A stretch of 64,000 nucleotides of DNA. Origin: Pseudarthrobacter sp. NamE5 (GTDB lineage: Bacteria; Actinomycetota; Actinomycetes; Actinomycetales; Micrococcaceae). The position numbers and the translations under genes were made by a program. A model generated the notes under the pieces. The model saw only the letters and a program-made list of their open reading frames with translations. It did no database searches and had not been told where the DNA came from. The DNA lies in contig NZ_VAHO01000013.1 in NCBI RefSeq assembly GCF_005796225.1, positions 1-64,000 of the forward strand. Reading direction: 5' to 3'. Every line of letters begins with the position of its first letter. Positions within the stretch are counted from its first letter, which is position 1. Shown in pieces: positions 18,407 through 27,749 of this stretch.

Positions 18407-20248
18407 TTGTCACCTCTTGTTCGCCGCCCTGGATTGCTCATGCTGCTGACCGTCCTGTCGGTCACCTGCGCCGGCGTGACTGCCGGAAACGCCGCGCCGG
18501 ATCCCTCGCAGGCTGCCGTCGGCGAGGGGCCTCAGGGCGCAAAAGCCCGCTACATCGTGAAGTATGCCGATGGGACCGATCCAGCAGTCGGGGAAAGGGC
18601 GCTGCACGCCCGGAAACTCCCCGTTGGGCGGACCTTCTCCGCAGCGCTTCGTGGAGCTGTGGTGACGGCGACTCCCGCCCAGGCCGAGGAACTCAGGACG
18701 GCGGGCGAGGTGGCAGCGGTGGAAATTGATGCACCGGTTACGGTGGCCAACACCGGCCAGACGTCTCTTTGGGGACTGGACCGCATTGACCAGCGCAAAT
18801 TGCCGCTATCGGGCTCCTATACGCCGGGGGCTTCTGGCGCCGGGGTGAGTGCCTACGTCCTGGACACCGGAGTGCTGGCAACCCATACCGAGTTCGCCGG
18901 ACGCGTGGCGACTGGATGGACGGTCTTTGCAGACGGCAAAGGCACCGCCGACTGCAGCGGCCACGGCACCCACGTGGCCGGCACCCTTGGCGGCAAGACC
19001 TACGGCGTGGCCAAGGAGGCCACCCTCATTCCCGTACGCGTGCTGGACTGCGCAGGTTTCGGCTACATCTCGGATTTGGTCGCGGGCCTGGATTGGGTGG
19101 CCCGGCACCACACTGCGGGAACTCCCGCCGTAGCCAACCTGAGCGTGCGCACTCCATTCAGTGCCATGCTCGACTCCGCCGTCAAGGGCGTTATTGCCGA
19201 CGGTGTCACCGCTGTCGTGGCTGCCGGCAACGCCGCTGACGATGCCTGCAACAGTTCCCCGTCCAGGCTTCCGGAAGCAATCACAGTCGCCGCCAGCGAC
19301 AGCTCGGACCGGCAAGCCTCCTTCTCCAGCTTCGGCCCCTGCGTTGACTTGTATGCCCCAGGTGTTGGCATCAAATCGACAGGGCACACCTCTGTCACGG
19401 CCACGGCCACCATGGGCGGTACATCGATGGCCACACCCCACGTGGCCGGGGCAGCGGCGGTGCTGCTCTCCCAAAACCCTGCGATGACCCCATCGGCGGT
19501 GGCCTTCAAAATCACCGCCGATGCCACCACGCAAACTATCAGCGGCGTGGGAGCGGGCACGCCCAACCGGTTGCTCTATCTGCAAACCCCCGCCGCAGCA
19601 GCAGAATATACCGAGGCAATTTCCGCGGCGGCTGCTGCGTCTCCAGGGATAGGGTCGCCCACGGGACCGGTCATTTGCGGCCTGGCCGGCGGAGGCTGCT
19701 ACCAGAACTACGAGGGCGGCGTGGTTCACTGGTCCCCGGCCACGGGTGCGCGGATCACCAAAGGAGCCATCAGAGCAGTCTGGGCCGCGCAGAACTGGGA
19801 AAACGGCAGCCTCGGCTACCCCACCACGAACGAAATCGGCGGCCTCAAGAACGGGGGCGTCTACCAAAACTTCCAAGGCGGCGTCATTCACTGGTCTCCG
19901 GCCAGCGGCGCCCACATCACCAAGGGAGCCATCAGAACAGCTTGGGCAGCATTGAACTGGGAAAACGGCTTCCTCGGCTACCCCACCAGCAACGAAATCA
20001 CCGGGCTTAGAAACGGCGGCGTCTACCAGAACTTCCAAAGCGGCGTGATCTACTGGTCCCCCGGCTCCGGCGCGTACAGCAACGCCGGCGCCATCCGCCA
20101 GGCCTACGCCTTCCAGGGTTGGGAGAACGGGCGCCTCGGATACCCGGTCTCCAACGAAATTCCCTCCGGGTCCGGCGTGGTGCAGTACTACCAAGGCGGA
20201 CATATAACCTGGTCCGCCTTGGCTGGGGCAGCCATCACCTACAAGTAA
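18407..20248 (+). CDS. Secreted subtilisin-like serine protease with LGFP repeats
   Basis: 613 residues from TTG 18407. Order: signal peptide (1-30), I9 propeptide (about 47-110), S8 proteinase-K-like domain (about 120-395), then four LGFP repeats (about 425-613). The triad is Asp153 in YVLDTGV, His186 in SGHGTHVAG and Ser340 in [12 protein letters not shown]; oxyanion Asn275 is in VAAGNAADD. The LGFP repeats ([45 protein letters not shown]) bind cell-wall components in mycolata, so the protease is probably held at the envelope. Paired cysteines suit extracellular disulfides. Confidence 0.93.
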   Translation: MSPLVRRPGLLMLLTVLSVTCAGVTAGNAAPDPSQAAVGEGPQGAKARYIVKYADGTDPAVGERALHARKLPVGRTFSAALRGAVVTATPAQAEELRTAGEVAAVEIDAPVTVANTGQTSLWGLDRIDQRKLPLSGSYTPGASGAGVSAYVLDTGVLATHTEFAGRVATGWTVFADGKGTADCSGHGTHVAGTLGGKTYGVAKEATLIPVRVLDCAGFGYISDLVAGLDWVARHHTAGTPAVANLSVRTPFSAMLDSAVKGVIADGVTAVVAAGNAADDACNSSPSRLPEAITVAASDSSDRQASFSSFGPCVDLYAPGVGIKSTGHTSVTATATMGGTSMATPHVAGAAAVLLSQNPAMTPSAVAFKITADATTQTISGVGAGTPNRLLYLQTPAAAAEYTEAISAAAAASPGIGSPTGPVICGLAGGGCYQNYEGGVVHWSPATGARITKGAIRAVWAAQNWENGSLGYPTTNEIGGLKNGGVYQNFQGGVIHWSPASGAHITKGAIRTAWAALNWENGFLGYPTSNEITGLRNGGVYQNFQSGVIYWSPGSGAYSNAGAIRQAYAFQGWENGRLGYPVSNEIPSGSGVVQYYQGGHITWSALAGAAITYK

Positions 20249-20352
20249 GGCGTGGCTGGTGGAACAGGAGCCGGTGCTGGGTGATCGGAGACGTGACGTC
20301 ACATAACGCGACGGCATCCGGATCCGGATAGTCAACGCCCTACCCTTGACAG

Positions 20353-20925
20353 GTGACATTCACTAAGATTCGCACCGCCGCCGCGAGCTCCCTCGCCGCC
20401 GCAGGTCTACTGTTTTCGCTCGCCGCCTGTTCCGCGCCGGCCACCCAGCCAGCTGCCTCCGACCCCGCTTCGACGGCTCCGGCGCCAGCCACCGCAACCG
20501 CTTCAACCAGTGCCGCCGATGCCCCGTGCGAGGGCGTGAAGCTCATCGTTGATACGGGCGCCCTGAAGCAGTCCGCAGCTGACAAGAACGTCTGCGTGCC
20601 GGTGGACGGCCCGACTCCCGCCACCAAGGTGCTCGAAGAGGCCAACGTGAAGACCGAGGGCACGGCCCAGTACCCGACAGATATCGTGTGCCGGGTGAAC
20701 GGTGTGCCCGCCGCTGACCTCGACATCACCCACCAGGGCGGCGCCTACCGCGAAGAATGCAAGGGCATGCCCGCCGCCTTCGCCTACTGGTCCCTCTGGC
20801 TCAAGAAGGATGCCGGCGCCTGGGAATACGCCCAGGAAGGCGTCTCCACCCTGCAGGTCAGCCCGGGCCAGAGCCTGGAACTGCTCTTCACGGTCGACGG
20901 CGAACCGGCCGCACCCGCGGCATGA
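20353..20925 (+). CDS. Lipoprotein coupled to an ECF transporter (DUF4430-like)
   Basis: 190 residues from GTG 20353. A lipobox LFSLAACSAP places the lipid-modified Cys near residue 26, followed by a Pro/Ala/Thr linker. The exported domain (about 58-185) has VKLIVDTGALKQ, four cysteines and ends in GVSTLQVSPGQSLELLFTVD, resembling small DUF4430/transcobalamin-like domains. The stop overlaps the start of the ECF gene (ATGA), so it is probably an accessory ligand-binding lipoprotein for that importer. Confidence 0.75.
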   Translation: MTFTKIRTAAASSLAAAGLLFSLAACSAPATQPAASDPASTAPAPATATASTSAADAPCEGVKLIVDTGALKQSAADKNVCVPVDGPTPATKVLEEANVKTEGTAQYPTDIVCRVNGVPAADLDITHQGGAYREECKGMPAAFAYWSLWLKKDAGAWEYAQEGVSTLQVSPGQSLELLFTVDGEPAAPAA

Positions 20926-23795
20926 CGTTCCGACCCGCGCCGTTGCGCGCCGGCGCTGCACTCGCCGTCGTGTTCATCGCGGCGCGGGTCGTCTACCGCG
21001 TCCTCTTCAACGGCGCGGGCATGGGCGGGCCGCTCCTGCTCGACCTGCCGGCGGTGCGGCTGCCTGCCCCGTACGCCCACGTGGTCTTCCTCGGCCCGGT
21101 CACGGGACAAGGTGTGTGGGAAGCGGTCCTCTCCGCCCTGCCGATTGCCGGGATGATCCTCGGCTTCGGCCTGCTCAACGCCCTGGTGGACGTGGCCCGC
21201 GGCTTCGTGCACCTCGCCCGCCGCGGCCCCCTGCAGGGACTCGCCCGGGCGCTGGTGGTGGCGTGGGCGGCGCTTCCGGCGCTTTCCGACGCCGTTGCCT
21301 CCGTGCGCCTTGCGTTCCGGTTGCGGGGGGAACGCTTTGGGCCCCGCGCCCTGGTGCCCGTGCTCGAGCGCACTCTTGAACATGCGGCCCGGGTTGCCGC
21401 GGCCCTGGAGCTGCGCGGTTTCGGAAGCCGGGCCTCGCACCAGCCAGCTCAAACCACTGAAGCGCAGGTGCTTCTCCGGGACGCGCAGTTCCGCATTGGC
21501 GATGCGCAGGTGAACGTCCCGGACTTCGAGCCGTCGAGCGGGTCAATAACAGTCATCACCGGACCGACGGGCTCCGGAAAATCCACCATCCTGCGGGGCA
21601 TCGCCGGCTTGCTCTCGCACATGGATGGCGGCCAACTCTCCGGCACCGTCCGCGTTGCCGGGATGGACCGGGCAGCCACGCCGCCGCGCGACACGGCCCG
21701 GCTCGTCGGCGTCGTCCTGCAAAATCCCCGCGCCGCCTTTGCCACCACCCGAGTCCGGGACGAAATCGCCCTCGCCCTTGAGCTGCGGGGCATGGTATCC
21801 GCTGCCGCCAAGGCCCGGGTGCTGGACGTGGCGGAGCATATTGGAGTCTCGGCGCTGCTGGACCGGAATCTCAACACCCTCTCGGCGGGTGAAGCTACGC
21901 TCGTCGCCATCGCCACCGCCGTCGTGGATCACCCCGCTTTGCTGCTGGTGGACGAGCCCCTGGCCGACCTGGACATCACAGCCCGCGGACGGGTCATCTC
22001 CGTGCTTCATGCCCTCGCCCGCGACGCCGGCGTCTGCGTCATCGTGGCCGAGCACCGGGCGGAAGCGCTCGCTCCGGTTGCCGACTCCTGGTGGACCATC
22101 GACAACGGCGACCTGGTCCCAGGTGCCGCACCGTCCCCCTCTGCCCCCGCTGCTGCACACCCAACGGACGTTCCCGAGACCGGGCACGAGCCGGTGCTGA
22201 CGGCGGAAAACCTCGCCGTGCACCGCAAGGGCAAGCCGCTGGTGCGCGAGGCGTCCCTGACCCTGCACCGCGGTGAAGTGGTGGCCTTGGTGGGGCCGAA
22301 CGGCGCTGGGAAATCGTCCCTCCTGGTGGCGCTCGCCCTGGGTGAAGGCCTCGGCGAAGGGGCAGGGGCTTTGAAGATGTGCGACGGCGGAGCGTCCGAC
22401 GGCGGCTGGGTCGCCCTAGTGCCGGACGCCTCAGACGACCTGTTCACCAGGGATACCGTCGCGGGAGAGCTCCGCGCGGCTGAACGGCGTCTTTCACGCC
22501 GAAAGAACGGTCCACAGCTTGAGCCCGGCTTTGCCGCATCGCGCCTCGCCCGTCTGCGCGGAAACGTCGCGATTCCCCTTGGACATGGGCATCCCCGCGA
22601 CCTCTCTGCCGGAGAGCGCAGGATCCTCGCCATCGCGCTGCAGACCATGGACAACCCCCAGGTGCTCCTGATCGATGAGCCGACCCGGGGCCTCGATCCG
22701 GCGGCACGCACGGCCGTGTCAGCAGCACTGGGTGCCGCGGCGGACGCAGGCGCGGCTGTCCTCATCGCCACCCACGACCTCAATTTTGCCCACGCCCTCG
22801 GCGCCCGGATCCTCCCGATGCGTGACGGCGTCGTGCCCTCATCCGGAACAGAAGCCGCCCGGGCTGATGCCGCCACTGCACATCCAGCAACGGCCCCACG
22901 GATTCCGGCACCAAAGTTCGTCGATGAACCAACGGACATTCATAGCGCGAAGAAGCCGCACCGCATCCGGCTGCCCCGCGGCGTTGAACTCGCCGTCCTC
23001 GCAGCCGCAAACCTTCTGGCTCTCGGCGCCTTCTGCTGGCCGCTCCTCGCAGCAGCCCTCCCGCAGGACGCTGCCGCGGCCCTGCCCTTCGCGGCGCTGG
23101 CTACCGCACCCGTCGCCGCCGTCGCCGTCGCCGTGTCCTTGGACGGCTCGGTGCGTTCCGCGCACATGGTGGCGCTGCTCGGCGTCCTGGCAGCGGTAGG
23201 TTCGGCAGTGCGGGTGGCGAGCACCGGCGTCGGAGGCGTGGAGGCGGTCTTTATCCTGCTGATCCTGGCCGGGCGGGCGTTCGGTGCCCGGTTCGGCCTG
23301 CTGCTCGGCGCCGCTACCATCGCCGTCTCCAGCGTTCTGTGGGGCGGCATTGGTCCGTGGACCCCGTTCCAGATCTTCGCCTGCGCGTGGGTCGGCGCAG
23401 GGGCCGGCCTGCTCCCCCGCCGGGTGCGCGGGAAGGCAGAACTGTGGATGCTGTGCGGTTACGGCACCGTGGCGTCCTACCTGTTCGGCCTGCTGCTCAA
23501 CCTGTGGTTCTGGCCCTTTGCGGTGGGTGCCGGCACCGGCATTTCGTACGAGCCCGGCGCGCCGCTGGGCACCAACCTGAGCAGCTTCCTGCTGTACTCG
23601 CTGCTGACGTCGACGGCGGGCTGGGACACCCTGAGGGCCGTCACAACCATTACCGGAATCGCCGTGGCGGGGCGCCCAATTCTGGCTGCCCTCCGGCGGG
23701 TGAAGCCGGTGTCCAGCCTGGCCGGAAGCACGCGCGGACACGCCCCGCAGGCTCAATCAACACAGGCGAGGGACCGGCTTCGGCTCAGGGTCTAA
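20922..23795 (+). CDS. Single-polypeptide ECF importer (T component + two ATPases + S component)
   Basis: 957 residues. A short T-component-like part (about 1-170, with a CbiQ-type ELRGFGSR coupling motif) is followed by ATPase 1 (Walker A GPTGSGKST at about 214, LSAGE, LLLVDEPLADLD) and ATPase 2 (Walker A VGPNGAGKSS at about 456, LSAGERR, VLLIDEPTRGLD). Last is a six-helix S-component-like membrane domain (about 685-925). All four functions are usually separate genes. The coupled DUF4430-like lipoprotein hints at a cobalamin- or metal-related substrate, but no riboswitch is seen upstream and the ligand is not proven. Confidence 0.85.
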   Translation: MTFRPAPLRAGAALAVVFIAARVVYRVLFNGAGMGGPLLLDLPAVRLPAPYAHVVFLGPVTGQGVWEAVLSALPIAGMILGFGLLNALVDVARGFVHLARRGPLQGLARALVVAWAALPALSDAVASVRLAFRLRGERFGPRALVPVLERTLEHAARVAAALELRGFGSRASHQPAQTTEAQVLLRDAQFRIGDAQVNVPDFEPSSGSITVITGPTGSGKSTILRGIAGLLSHMDGGQLSGTVRVAGMDRAATPPRDTARLVGVVLQNPRAAFATTRVRDEIALALELRGMVSAAAKARVLDVAEHIGVSALLDRNLNTLSAGEATLVAIATAVVDHPALLLVDEPLADLDITARGRVISVLHALARDAGVCVIVAEHRAEALAPVADSWWTIDNGDLVPGAAPSPSAPAAAHPTDVPETGHEPVLTAENLAVHRKGKPLVREASLTLHRGEVVALVGPNGAGKSSLLVALALGEGLGEGAGALKMCDGGASDGGWVALVPDASDDLFTRDTVAGELRAAERRLSRRKNGPQLEPGFAASRLARLRGNVAIPLGHGHPRDLSAGERRILAIALQTMDNPQVLLIDEPTRGLDPAARTAVSAALGAAADAGAAVLIATHDLNFAHALGARILPMRDGVVPSSGTEAARADAATAHPATAPRIPAPKFVDEPTDIHSAKKPHRIRLPRGVELAVLAAANLLALGAFCWPLLAAALPQDAAAALPFAALATAPVAAVAVAVSLDGSVRSAHMVALLGVLAAVGSAVRVASTGVGGVEAVFILLILAGRAFGARFGLLLGAATIAVSSVLWGGIGPWTPFQIFACAWVGAGAGLLPRRVRGKAELWMLCGYGTVASYLFGLLLNLWFWPFAVGAGTGISYEPGAPLGTNLSSFLLYSLLTSTAGWDTLRAVTTITGIAVAGRPILAALRRVKPVSSLAGSTRGHAPQAQSTQARDRLRLRV

Positions 23796-24166
23796 GCACT
23801 CCGCTGGGAACCCAGAAGGCTGCGGCAGCCCCCGCTATTGACAGTAAGCCGCACCCCGCGCTATACCTCAATCAAGTCCAGCAGCAGGCCCCGCATCAGC
23901 TTAGCCGGAGGCCGCTGTGACAGCCCCTTCTTCCTCCAACTCCACGCATAGTTCTGCCCGCGAGGAGCACAGGCCGGGCCTCCCCCATGCTCCTCCCAAC
24001 TCCAGGGCTCGGCCTGGGCTAAAGCCCGCACCGTCGATGGCCCACACTTACGTGGCCAACGACCTGCACCTAAACCGCGCCGCTGCACGCCCTCGCAGAG
24101 TGAGTCTCCGACGAGCACGAGGCAGCGGCACCACCCACCACCACGGATAACCCTTGGGAGTAACCG
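23796..24166 (+). other. Intergenic region without a gene
   Basis: 370 bp with no credible coding frame. It contains a promoter candidate at 23838-23867 (listed separately) and a small CTGGG-AA-CCCAG hairpin just after the ECF gene. The 3' end of the ECF gene next to it has a diverged copy near 29.5 kb. Confidence 0.5.
23838..23867 (+). promoter_or_regulatory. Sigma-70-type promoter candidate
   Basis: TTGACA at 23838-23843 and TATACC at 23862-23867 with an 18-bp spacer, the best match to the vegetative consensus seen in the window. It would give the small membrane gene at 24167 a leader of about 290 nt. Confidence 0.5.
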
Positions 24167-24445
24167 TTGAATGCCGAAACGATCTTAGGATTCAGCATGG
24201 GATACCTTGCCGTCCTTGTCGGCATCTTCCTCATCTACCTGCCGTACCTAATACTCTTTGTGCTGCTACTGATAACGGCCGGGATCCTGTATCTGTTGCT
24301 GTTGCCCTTCGCCCTCTTGATCCGGAAACTGCGGCGAACAAGGCCGCGGCCAAGCCAGGACAGCTCATGGATCCTCACCCCGCCGGACAGGCAGCCCACT
24401 GACCAAATCCTGCTGCCCAGGCGGCACAACGCGGCACCTCAGTGA
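24167..24445 (+). CDS. Small two-helix membrane protein
   Basis: 92 codons from TTG 24167 behind TTGGGAGTAACC. Two nearly continuous hydrophobic helices (GYLAVLVGIFLIYLPYLIL and VLLLITAGILYLLLLPFALL, residues 11-51) are followed by a basic stop-transfer stretch RKLRRTRPRP and a polar tail. No family is recognised. It stands alone between the ECF gene and the stress operon. Confidence 0.55.
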   Translation: MNAETILGFSMGYLAVLVGIFLIYLPYLILFVLLLITAGILYLLLLPFALLIRKLRRTRPRPSQDSSWILTPPDRQPTDQILLPRRHNAAPQ

Positions 24446-24631
24446 CGAGGGCCGCCTGGAGCTGCAGGGGCATGTCCTCAACAGTGACGACCGTGGGCCC
24501 CCCAAACGTGGGCACCGGCCCCACGGCGGCGGCCCTCCCTGCTCGCTGAAAAGCGACCCTTTTCCCAGTGCGCGCTCTTCGTCACGAAATGACTAATGGA
24601 GCAACACTCGGAAACAATATAGGAAGGGTAC

Positions 24632-24648
24632 TTACTAAAAATTAGTAA
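24632..24648. promoter_or_regulatory. Palindromic operator candidate of the MarR-containing operon
   Basis: TTACTAA-AAA-TTAGTAA, perfect 7-bp arms, about 60 bp upstream of the first gene of the 24.7-27.7 kb operon. It is followed by AT-rich ATGCTTATTATTG. Size and symmetry fit a MarR dimer, and a MarR gene is the fourth gene of this operon, so autoregulation is plausible. Confidence 0.5.
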
Positions 24649-24708
24649 TCATGCTTATTATTGCATCAGTGCTGGTCACCCAGCTATTGACAGCGAAGGA
24701 AAGAGAGC

Positions 24709-25518
24709 ATGATGACGGAAAATCAGTGGACGAACGTCACCGGGTCCTCGTCCCAGGATCCGGAAGCAACCACCATTATCGAAACGACCCCGTCCGTCAC
24801 GCCGGACTCCGGGGCCGGATCCAAGAAGGACGCGGCGAAGGAAGAGGCTTCCAACGTGGCAGGGCATGCCGCGACCGCCGCGCAGGATGTAGCGCAGACT
24901 GCGAAGGAAGAGGCCGCAAACGTCGCGGCCGAGGCGAAGTCCAGCGCGAAGGACCTGTTGTCGCAGGCGAAGTCGGGTCTGTCCAGTCAGGCTGGCACGC
25001 AGCAGCAGAAGGCTGCCGAGGGCATTCGGACCATTTCCAGCCAGCTGCAGACGATGGCCGAGGCTCCTGAGCAGCAGGGTATGGCCAGTGACCTTATCCG
25101 GCAGGCAGCCCAGCGCAGCGAATCCGTGGCTTCCTGGATCGAGAACAAGGAACCGGGTGACCTCCTGAACGAGGTGCAGCGGTTCGCCCGCAACCGTCCC
25201 GGCACGTTCCTGCTGCTCGCTGCCGGCGCCGGTCTTCTGGCCGGACGGCTCACGCGAAGCCTCACTGCCGGCGCCCCGGATTCGGCAAGTGGCGGCGGAT
25301 CCGCCCAGTCTCAGGGGCAGGTTCCTGCCCCGCCGGCAGCTTCGCTGCCGCAGGAATCGGTGTACGCAACGGGCAGCGGCACGGACCTGTATGAGGAGCC
25401 GGTTGTCATCGGCGCAGCGCCTGCTTCCACCACAACGCTGCCGTCAGGCACCGCGGAAGACACGCCGCTGCGGTTTGAAGATGACCTGTACAAGCCCGGG
25501 GAAGGACGGCACCTGTGA
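24709..25518 (+). CDS. Membrane-associated helical (stress/envelope) protein
   Basis: 269 residues from ATG 24709 behind GGAAAGAGAG. The first 100 residues are Ala/Glu/Lys-rich amphipathic helix (EEASNVAGHAATAAQDVAQT), like LEA/YtjA-type stress proteins. A glycine-rich hydrophobic segment (TFLLLAAGAGLLAGRL, about 165-180) follows, then a Pro/Ser/Gly-rich tail ending DDLYKPGEGRHL. No exact family is assigned. It overlaps the holin-like gene by 4 bp, in a block of envelope-stress genes common in this group. Confidence 0.65.
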   Translation: MMTENQWTNVTGSSSQDPEATTIIETTPSVTPDSGAGSKKDAAKEEASNVAGHAATAAQDVAQTAKEEAANVAAEAKSSAKDLLSQAKSGLSSQAGTQQQKAAEGIRTISSQLQTMAEAPEQQGMASDLIRQAAQRSESVASWIENKEPGDLLNEVQRFARNRPGTFLLLAAGAGLLAGRLTRSLTAGAPDSASGGGSAQSQGQVPAPPAASLPQESVYATGSGTDLYEEPVVIGAAPASTTTLPSGTAEDTPLRFEDDLYKPGEGRHL

Positions 25519-25946
25519 GCAGTCAGATACCCGAACCCGCGCCCAGCGAGGCGCATGTGAAGGCGGACAACACCTCCCTCGGCGACCTGCTCGGCGAGGT
25601 AACCCGCGACCTGTCCACGCTGATGCGCCAGGAAGTCGAGCTGGCAAAGGCCGAAGCTAAGCAGTCAGCCACGAAGGCCGGCAAGGGTGGCGGCATGCTC
25701 GCCGGCGCCGGCGTAGCAGGGCACTTCGTCCTGGTCTTCCTGTCGCTGGCGCTGATGTTCGCCCTGGGCGCCCTGATGCCTTTGGGCTGGGCAGCGGTGA
25801 TCGTCGCCGTGATCTGGGGCATCATCGCCGCAGTCCTGGCCTCGATGGGGCGCAAAGAACTCAAGCAGATGAAGGGCCTGCCGCAGACAGGCGAAACACT
25901 TTCTGAAATTCCCCCGACTCTGAAACCAGGTGAGGTAAACCGATGA
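25515..25946 (+). CDS. Phage holin family protein (DUF1469-type)
   Basis: 143 residues. An amphipathic N-terminus SLGDLLGEVTRDLSTLMRQE and VELAKAEAKQ precede two transmembrane segments (about 68-88 and 92-112), the pattern of the actinobacterial holin_3_6 family. These are normally housekeeping membrane proteins near DUF3618 genes, not true phage holins. Start and stop overlap both neighbours by 4 bp. Confidence 0.85.
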   Translation: MSSQIPEPAPSEAHVKADNTSLGDLLGEVTRDLSTLMRQEVELAKAEAKQSATKAGKGGGMLAGAGVAGHFVLVFLSLALMFALGALMPLGWAAVIVAVIWGIIAAVLASMGRKELKQMKGLPQTGETLSEIPPTLKPGEVNR

Positions 25947-26638
25947 GCGATAACCCGGATGCAATCCGTCAGGAAATTGAAGAGACCCGCGCGCGCCTGG
26001 GCACGAACGTTGACGCGGTCGCCGACAAGGTCACCCCGTCCAACATCGTCCACCGCCAGACCGACAAGGTGAAGGGCAGCGTCAAGGACGCCGTCACCGG
26101 GGTGAAGGAGAAAGTCATGGGAGTAGCGGATTCGGCCACGTCCACCGTCCAGGACAAGGTCTCCACCGTTCAGGACAAGGTCTCCTCCGGCACCAGCAGC
26201 ACCGGGCAGGCCGCGCACAGTGCCGGCGAGTCCTTGCACGGGGCCAAGGACACCGTCGCCGCCAAGCTCTCCGGGGCCGGCACCGCGATCTCCCACACCC
26301 CGGCCCAGGTCAAGGCCCAGGCCCAGGGCAACCCGCTGGCGGCGGGACTGATCGCCTTCGGCGCCGGGATGCTTATCTCGTCGCTGATCCCCGCCAGCAC
26401 CAAGGAACGCGAAGCGGCCCAGCAGCTCAAGACAGCAGCCGAGCCGCTGGCCGGCAAGGTCAGCGAGGCCGCCAAGGACGTGGTCGCGGACCTGAAGGAA
26501 CCGGCCCAGGAAGCGGTTGAAAGCGTCAAGACCACCGCCGCTGACGCCGTCCAGAACGTCAAAGCCGAAGGCCAGGGCGCGGCGACCGATGTCAAAGACC
26601 GCGCCGTCGACGCCAAGGACAACGTCCAGAACACGTGA
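25943..26638 (+). CDS. DUF3618 domain-containing protein
   Basis: 231 residues. The N-terminal DUF3618 motif IRQEIEETRARLGTNVDAVA is clear. Long helical repeats follow (TVQDKVSTVQDKVS, an imperfect duplication at residues 70-84), with a hydrophobic hairpin at NPLAAGLIAFGAGMLISSLI (about 130-149) and a second helical tail rich in KTTAADAVQNVKAE. It is probably membrane-peripheral and acts with the preceding holin-like protein. Confidence 0.88.
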   Translation: MSDNPDAIRQEIEETRARLGTNVDAVADKVTPSNIVHRQTDKVKGSVKDAVTGVKEKVMGVADSATSTVQDKVSTVQDKVSSGTSSTGQAAHSAGESLHGAKDTVAAKLSGAGTAISHTPAQVKAQAQGNPLAAGLIAFGAGMLISSLIPASTKEREAAQQLKTAAEPLAGKVSEAAKDVVADLKEPAQEAVESVKTTAADAVQNVKAEGQGAATDVKDRAVDAKDNVQNT

Positions 26639-27294
26639 GCGGCCAGGACAAGGCCCCGGAGCCGTCCCGCAACCCGGCGGGACGGCCAAGGGACCTGGAC
26701 CAGCAACCCCTCCCCGGCGGACCCCGGCACATGAAAGCCGTCCCCGGCCCCAGGCCGGGACCGCAGCAGTGGGCCACGCACCGGTTGGTCAGCATCGCGG
26801 CCCGTCTTTACGAACGCCGGCTCAACCGCAGGCTTGCCCGGCTCAAACTGACCACCTCAGCGCTGGACGCGCTGGAGGCCGTAGCGGAACTTGAACCCGC
26901 TACAGCCACCGACGTGGCAGCGATGCTCTGCGTGAGCAGGCAAAGCCTGGGCAAAGTCCTCAGGCGGCTCCAGTCGCTGGGGTACCTGAGCAAGGAACGG
27001 GGCAGGGACGGCCGCAGCGCCTACCTTGACCTCACCTCGGAAGGACGTGCCGCCCTTTCCGCGGCCGAAAGCCTGATCAGTGAAGAAAGCAGCGGGGAGA
27101 CGGGCACGGACTTCGCGGACGAGGCAGTCTTCCGCCAGCAACTGGAACAACACATCCGGCATTTGCGGAATACAGAATCAGGCACTGTCACACGGCACAG
27201 GACGAGGGAGCGGCAGGCACGAACCGTTTTATCTTCCCGCCACGGGCAAGAACATCACTCGATATATAACAACGAATCAGGAGCATCCCTATGA
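26635..27294 (+). CDS. MarR-family transcriptional regulator
   Basis: 219 residues. A long disordered Pro/Arg-rich N-terminus (1-45) precedes a winged helix: LKLTTSALDALEAVAELEPA, recognition helix VSRQSLGKVLRRLQSLGYLS and wing KERGRDGRSAYLDLTSEGRA. It overlaps DUF3618 (GTGA) and the DUF4383 gene (ATGA), so it is made with the membrane proteins it probably controls. The palindrome at 24632-24648 is its likely site. Confidence 0.85.
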   Translation: MSGQDKAPEPSRNPAGRPRDLDQQPLPGGPRHMKAVPGPRPGPQQWATHRLVSIAARLYERRLNRRLARLKLTTSALDALEAVAELEPATATDVAAMLCVSRQSLGKVLRRLQSLGYLSKERGRDGRSAYLDLTSEGRAALSAAESLISEESSGETGTDFADEAVFRQQLEQHIRHLRNTESGTVTRHRTRERQARTVLSSRHGQEHHSIYNNESGASL

Positions 27295-27749
27295 CTACAA
27301 CAAACCGCACCACCGGCCCCAAGACAAACCTCCAAAAAGCGGCCCAGGCAGTAGGCGCAGTCTTCCTTCTCGTCGGCGTCCTCGGTTTCATCCCCGGCAT
27401 TACCAGCAACTACGAAGCGCTCTCGTTCGCCGGCCACGGCTCCGAGGCGCTCCTGCTGGGCATCTTCCAGGTCTCGATCCTGCACAACATCGTCCACCTG
27501 CTCTTTGGGGTCGCCGGGATCCTGATGTCCCGCAACAACACCCAGTCCCGCAGCTACCTGCTCTACGGCGGCGTCATCTACCTTGTCCTGTGGCTTTACG
27601 GGCTCCTCGTTGGCCAGGACAGCGCCGCCAACTTCGTCCCGGTCAACACCGCTGACAACTGGCTGCACTTCGTCCTGGGCGTCGGCATGATCGCCCTGGC
27701 CATCCTGCTGTCGCGCAACAGCAGCACCGCCGGCACGACCAGCCGCTAA
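27291..27749 (+). CDS. DUF4383 domain-containing membrane protein
   Basis: 152 residues, four transmembrane helices, with the family pattern VGVLGFIPGITSNYEALSFA and ILHNIVHLLFGVAGILMSR around residues 20-85. DUF4383 proteins are small actinobacterial membrane proteins of unknown function often near stress genes. It is the last gene of the overlapping operon; a hairpin 130 bp downstream may terminate it. Confidence 0.88.
   Translation: MTTTNRTTGPKTNLQKAAQAVGAVFLLVGVLGFIPGITSNYEALSFAGHGSEALLLGIFQVSILHNIVHLLFGVAGILMSRNNTQSRSYLLYGGVIYLVLWLYGLLVGQDSAANFVPVNTADNWLHFVLGVGMIALAILLSRNSSTAGTTSR

Noticed and set aside
23861..24118. 85-codon minus-strand frame after the ECF gene
   Set aside because: No ribosome binding site; composition unlike real genes.
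25515..25946. Prophage because of a holin-family gene
   Set aside because: The holin-like gene sits in a chromosomal stress operon; no other phage genes are present.
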